Source: Anaerolineae bacterium
GTDB taxonomy: Bacteria > Chloroflexota > Anaerolineae > JACIWP01
Reading direction: 5' to 3'
NCBI GenBank assembly: GCA_014360855.1
Contig: JACIWP010000022.1
Coordinates: 1 to 18,674, forward strand
DNA length: 18,674 bases
A model generated the notes under the pieces. That model searched no databases. It had not been told where the DNA came from and saw nothing but the letters and a program-made list of their open reading frames with translations. The translations under genes and the position numbers were made by a program. Positions 15,743 to 18,674 of this stretch are shown here, in pieces (the first letter of the stretch is position 1; each line of letters opens with the position of its first letter).

Positions 15743-17347
15743 TCAGTACATGTCGAAGTACCGCCTCCATGTGCCGTTGTTGAAGAGCACGTAAATCTCC
15801 TTGCGCTCGTTCTCCAGCATCAGGCCGCGCTGGAATGCCTGCACTGGCGCCTGGAAACCTCGTTCGGCCTCCGTGCCCCAGCCGAAGGCGCCCGTGGGGC
15901 CGCCCAGTCGTTCGCGCCAGAGCTTGCCGAAGCCGCGGATCGGCTCATACAGGCCGGCCGGCGGGCGATATCCCCAGCTCGTCGGGTCACGCCCGGCCTC
16001 CCAGGTGTCCGGGTAAGCCTGCCAGGTACCGTCGTTCTTGAGGGCGTAGATGGTGCGGTTGTCCTGCCGCCAGAAGAGGATGCCGCCCTGCATTTTCTGC
16101 TCTGCACAGGTCACGATGTGCTGTTCCTCGATGCCCATGCCGAGGCCATCGCGCACCACCGGGTTATCCCGCCAGACCTTGCCGAATCCCATGATCGGCT
16201 CCCAGGCGGCCTGGTGCGCCGGCGGGCCGTGATACACCACCTCGCCCAGCAGAGCGAGCTGTACCTTCCACGGGTCCGGTTTCTCCGGGTGCCACTCCAT
16301 CTTGGCCCGCTGGAACCACTGGACGATGCGGCCGCCTTCTATCATCGCCTCGGTGATGGGATAGCCGAAGATGTCCAGGCCGCCGCGCCTGTCGAAAAAG
16401 TCCAGGAAGGCCTCGGTGACCACGTGGCCGGTGGCGGCGAAGTAGCGCGCCCGCGGGTTCCAGGGGGTGACCCAGTTGGGCACGGGCGGGTCGGCCGGCC
16501 CATATATCTCACTGCCCAGCAGTCCCAACTGCACCTTGTAGGGGTCCGGGTTCTCCGGATGCCATTCGAAGCGCGCCCGCTGGAAATACTGGACAGTGCG
16601 GCCCCCTTCCGTGAACTCTTCCGAGATGGGATAGCCGAAGATGTCCAGGCCGCCCCGTCTCTCCCAGAAGTCCAGGAACGCTCCCTGGACAGTGTGCCCC
16701 GTTTCGGGGAAAAAGCGGGTGCGCACCGCCGGCGTCACCGGCGTGGTGCCCGGCCACTTCGGCTGTCGGTGCAACCATTCCCATCCCAGGTCTCCCAGAC
16801 GCACTGCCGTGCTCCCCGGGTACAGTTCCATGCGCGCCCGCTGGAAGTACTGGATGGTGATGCCGCCTTCCACCAGGAACGGCTCGGTGATGGGATAGCC
16901 GAAGACCGTCAGGCCGCCGTAGCGGTCAAAGAACTGCAGAAAAACGCCGGCCACAGTGTGGCCTGTCTCGGGGAAATAGCGCAGGTTCCAAGGCCACGGC
17001 CCGGGAGGCGCCGGCACCGGCGGATCCGCCGGCCCATGGATCTGATAGCCCAGCAGTCCCAACTGCACCTTGTAGGGGTCGGGGTTCTCCGGGTGCCATT
17101 CGAAGCGCGCCCGTTGGAAATACTGGACGCTGAAGCCGTTCTCCAGGAATTCATCGGTGAGGGGGTAGCCGAAAATGGCCAGTCCACCGTAGCGGTTGAA
17201 GAAGTCGAGGAAGGCCCCCCGCACCGTATGGCCGGTCTCCGGGAAATAGCGGGCGCCGTAGGCCAGTGCGGGAGAACCCGCCGGCAGGAGCAGGGCCATC
17301 GCCAGGACCAGAATCACGACCAACCAGAGCATTTTGCGTTTGCGCAT
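15743..17347 (-). CDS. secreted repeat protein: four GG-x-IFGYP (LGFP-like) repeats plus two C-terminal repeats
   Basis: From ATG 17347 (minus-strand GGGAGG at 17356-17361, spacing 8) the protein is 534 residues. A Sec signal peptide is clear: MRKRK, a hydrophobic stretch, then PALA-YG, with cleavage near residue 29. Four about 67-residue units follow (34-100, 123-190, 211-278, 301-368). Each runs R-Y-F-P-E-T-G-H-x-V, then FLDFF-x-R-x-GGL-x-IFGYP, then VQYFQRAR-x-EWHPE, ending L-G-x-LG. Two different units (382-449 and 467-530) have the pattern EPI-x-GFGK-x-W and end NGTW. Pro-rich linkers separate units. The pattern resembles LGFP cell-wall-binding repeats and is common in Chloroflexota exoproteins. 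No catalytic domain is seen, so an adhesive or wall-binding role is inferred. It lies alone on the minus strand with its own promoter and terminator. Confidence 0.85.
   Translation of the reverse strand: MRKRKMLWLVVILVLAMALLLPAGSPALAYGARYFPETGHTVRGAFLDFFNRYGGLAIFGYPLTDEFLENGFSVQYFQRARFEWHPENPDPYKVQLGLLGYQIHGPADPPVPAPPGPWPWNLRYFPETGHTVAGVFLQFFDRYGGLTVFGYPITEPFLVEGGITIQYFQRARMELYPGSTAVRLGDLGWEWLHRQPKWPGTTPVTPAVRTRFFPETGHTVQGAFLDFWERRGGLDIFGYPISEEFTEGGRTVQYFQRARFEWHPENPDPYKVQLGLLGSEIYGPADPPVPNWVTPWNPRARYFAATGHVVTEAFLDFFDRRGGLDIFGYPITEAMIEGGRIVQWFQRAKMEWHPEKPDPWKVQLALLGEVVYHGPPAHQAAWEPIMGFGKVWRDNPVVRDGLGMGIEEQHIVTCAEQKMQGGILFWRQDNRTIYALKNDGTWQAYPDTWEAGRDPTSWGYRPPAGLYEPIRGFGKLWRERLGGPTGAFGWGTEAERGFQAPVQAFQRGLMLENERKEIYVLFNNGTWRRYFDMY
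15758..16204 (-). repeat. two C-terminal repeats of a second type
   Basis: Units at 16001-16204 and 15758-15949 encode EPI-x-GFGK-x-W, a middle LGWGT-like segment, F-x-x-G-x-[LI] and IY-x-L-x-N-x-GTW. They differ from the four upstream units and probably form a separate fold. Identity between the two is moderate and only visible in the protein. Confidence 0.75.
16244..17248 (-). repeat. four 200-base repeat units inside the secreted protein gene
   Basis: Units lie at 17048-17248, 16778-16981, 16514-16717 and 16244-16447, each encoding one LGFP-like repeat. Units 1 and 3 share an 80-base block (17049-17128 and 16515-16594) with 77 identical positions by hand alignment. Unit 2 is the most diverged and has lost the HPENPDP segment. 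Confidence 0.85.
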
Positions 17348-17416
17348 GCTGTTATCCTCCCTGACGCCACTGCCGGCGTCCGTGTGCGCATTCTCCCCAA
17401 ACGGGAATCCCGACAA

Positions 17417-17475
17417 AACCTTACATAACTAATTATAGCAGGTTCATCATAGAATTGCAAGCATTTTGTAAGGTT
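17417..17475. promoter_or_regulatory. inverted repeat flanking the repeat-protein promoter (possible operator)
   Basis: AACCTTACA (17417-17425) and TGTAAGGTT (17467-17475) are perfect 9-base inverted copies, 41 bases apart, that bracket the minus-strand -35 and -10. A further TGTAAG lies at 17531-17536 beside the expected start of the opposite transcript. A repressor or regulator site shared by both genes is inferred. Confidence 0.4.
17432..17460 (-). promoter_or_regulatory. predicted promoter of the secreted repeat protein gene
   Basis: On the minus strand, TTGCAA (17460-17455) and TATAAT (17437-17432) are separated by 17 bases, with TG one base before the -10. This is near-consensus. The expected transcript start is near 17425, leaving a leader of about 78 bases. 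Confidence 0.78.
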
Positions 17476-17492
17476 CTACGAGCGGTTTTCCC

Positions 17493-17521
17493 TTGCTTTT
17501 GACGATAAAATATGCTACATT
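17493..17521 (+). promoter_or_regulatory. predicted promoter of the receiver-ATPase gene
   Basis: TTGCTT (17493-17498) and TACATT (17516-17521) are spaced 17 bases apart, with TGc directly before the -10 (extended -10). The predicted start near 17528 leaves a leader of about 48 bases. That leader contains GCATG / CATGC arms (17545-17549, 17560-17564) next to the ribosome site cagggag. Confidence 0.6.
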
Positions 17522-17575
17522 AGGGACAAATGTAAGACGTACGCGCATGGCATTTTGTTCATGCAGGGAGCACAT

Positions 17576-18674
17576 ATGGCCCAACGCATACTCGTTGTGG
17601 ACGATGACATCAACGCTCTGCGGCTGATCGCCTACGCCCTGCATCGCGAGGGGTTTGAGACGCTGACCGCCAAGAGCGGCCCGGAAGCGCTCCAGATCCT
17701 CTCCGAGACACCGGTGGACCTCGTCATCCTGGATATCATGATGCCGGAGATGGACGGCTACGAGGTATGCCGGCGCATTCGCGAACAGCCGGCGACGGCC
17801 CGCCTGCCCGTCATCATGCTGACCGCCAAGTCCCAGGTGGAGGACAAGGTGCGGGGGTTCCAGGTGGGGGCCGACGACTACATCACCAAACCGGTCCTGC
17901 CGGCGGAGCTGATCGCCCGGGTGAAGGCGCTCCTGGCACGCGCATCCTATATCGCCCAGCCGGCGGCCACCCAGCGCGCCAATGTCATCACCTTCCTGGG
18001 AGCCAAAGGCGGCGTGGGCACCTCCACGCTCTTGGTTAACGTGGGCATTGCCCTGGCCGAGCGCAAGAAGTTGGTCATCCTCTTCGATGCGAACTATCAC
18101 ACCGGCACCATCGCCATGCAGTTGGGACTGCGCCCGGGGCCTGGCCTGGCCTCGCTCTTGAAAGATGCGGCCGGCACCTCCGCCAAGGCAGTGACCAGCG
18201 CCCTGGTACCGCATGCGTCCGGATTGCGGGTCTTCCCCACCGTCCCGCGGGAGGAGCTAATAGGCATCACTGTCCCGCCGGCCAGGACACACCAGATCCT
18301 CGAGGAGCTGGAACAGCAGGCCGATTTCGTGCTGGTGGATGCCGGCGCCTGCTTCACCCCCCATGCGAACGTCTGCATCTCGCGCAGCCGGCGCGTCGTA
18401 GTGGTCACGGAATCCGACCCCCTGGCGCTGGAAGCGGCCCAACAGACCATCTCCGCACTAATGAAGATGGACCTGCACGGCGCCATGGTGGATGTGGTGC
18501 TGGTGAACCGCACCCGCTCGGCGACGGTGGTCTCCCCTACGGAGGCTGAGCAGTTCCTCGGGATGACGCTGGCCGGCTATATCATCCCGGCCCCCGAGAT
18601 GTGCTTCCAGGCCAACCGCAACCGCATCCCCATCATGCTGGCACAGCCGGGCAACCTGACGGTAGAGCAGATCC
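17576..18674 (+). CDS. response regulator receiver fused to a CpaE/MinD-type ATPase (runs off the window)
   Basis: The frame opens at ATG 17576 (cagggag 5 bases upstream) and is still open at the window end, giving 366 residues of a partial protein. Residues 1-122 are a complete receiver domain: acidic pair D9/D10, phospho-acceptor D53 (VILDIMMPEMDG), T83 and K105 (ITKP). After a short linker (123-135), residues 137 onward are a MinD/ParA-superfamily ATPase. It has the deviant Walker A AKGGVGTSTLL (signature lysine K144), FDANYHTGTIAMQLGL (170-185) and Walker B-like FVLVDAG (251-257). This architecture is that of CpaE/TadZ proteins, which place tad pilus machinery at the pole or envelope. Most CpaE proteins have a degenerate receiver, while this one keeps all phosphorylation residues. 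Further tad genes would be expected just beyond the window. Confidence 0.88.
   Translation, partial: MAQRILVVDDDINALRLIAYALHREGFETLTAKSGPEALQILSETPVDLVILDIMMPEMDGYEVCRRIREQPATARLPVIMLTAKSQVEDKVRGFQVGADDYITKPVLPAELIARVKALLARASYIAQPAATQRANVITFLGAKGGVGTSTLLVNVGIALAERKKLVILFDANYHTGTIAMQLGLRPGPGLASLLKDAAGTSAKAVTSALVPHASGLRVFPTVPREELIGITVPPARTHQILEELEQQADFVLVDAGACFTPHANVCISRSRRVVVVTESDPLALEAAQQTISALMKMDLHGAMVDVVLVNRTRSATVVSPTEAEQFLGMTLAGYIIPAPEMCFQANRNRIPIMLAQPGNLTVEQI

Noticed and set aside
15758..17248. Spaced repeated blocks considered as a CRISPR array
   Set aside because: The units are about 200 bases, stay in frame, encode a secreted repeat protein and are diverged; no short identical repeats with unique spacers and no cas genes.
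15722..17428. A 568-codon open frame on the + strand opposite the secreted repeat protein
   Set aside because: Its repetitive translation mirrors the repeats of the true gene. The minus-strand reading has a signal peptide, ribosome site, promoter and terminator.
1..18674. tRNA, rRNA, insertion sequences and attachment sites
   Set aside because: Every gap between genes was read; all are shorter than 230 bases and show no cloverleaf, no transposase frame and no direct target repeats.

Overview
The window is high-GC bacterial DNA, densely coded, with genes almost entirely on the + strand. Several hallmarks together suggest a Chloroflexota bacterium, probably an Anaerolineae-like lineage. These are large PMT-type (GT39) membrane glycosyltransferases carrying PA14 domains, a secreted protein made of GG-x-IFGYP repeats, a short Cys motif (CPYLG...RCY...C...RCP) on a single-pass membrane protein, and a receiver domain fused to a CpaE/MinD-type ATPase. 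This taxonomic placement is inferred from protein style; no rRNA or marker phylogeny is available here.

Layout. (1) 1-6180: two tandem genes for GT39-like glycosyltransferases with large extracytoplasmic C-terminal regions (PA14-like modules; the first also has a six-repeat NHL propeller). (2) 6204-8237: sucC-sucD, ADP/GDP-forming succinyl-CoA ligase. (3) 8376-11272: korD-korA-korB-korC, a four-subunit 2-oxoacid:ferredoxin oxidoreductase. Its own promoter lies at 8259-8286. The sucCD neighbourhood makes 2-oxoglutarate the likely substrate, so regions 2 and 3 encode the 2-oxoglutarate to succinyl-CoA to succinate segment (or its reverse) with ferredoxin as electron carrier. (4) 11291-14786: a CCA-adding/poly(A) polymerase-type tRNA nucleotidyltransferase with an N-terminal add-on, a single-pass membrane protein with a cytoplasmic Cys4 motif and an outer beta domain, and a stand-alone SpoIIE/PP2C-type phosphatase, all tightly packed behind korC. 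(5) 14787-15742: an extended -10 promoter, a small P-loop kinase-like protein, an overlapping Mth938-like protein, and a strong hairpin terminator serving both convergent transcripts. (6) 15743-17347 (- strand): a secreted 4+2 repeat protein. (7) 17348-17575: a divergent promoter region with an inverted repeat. (8) 17576 to the window end: a receiver-CpaE-like ATPase fusion that runs off the window, as expected at the head of a tad-pilus-type locus.

No RNA genes, CRISPR arrays, insertion sequences or attachment sites were seen. No stretch longer than 300 bases lacks a gene. The most unusual whole-window signal is a large excess of the palindrome GCCGGC, in coding and non-coding DNA alike. I did not find a clear new defence or biosynthetic system. 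The best candidates for uncharacterised biology are the membrane Cys4 protein/phosphatase pair, the P-loop/Mth938 pair, and the repeat protein with its divergent control region.
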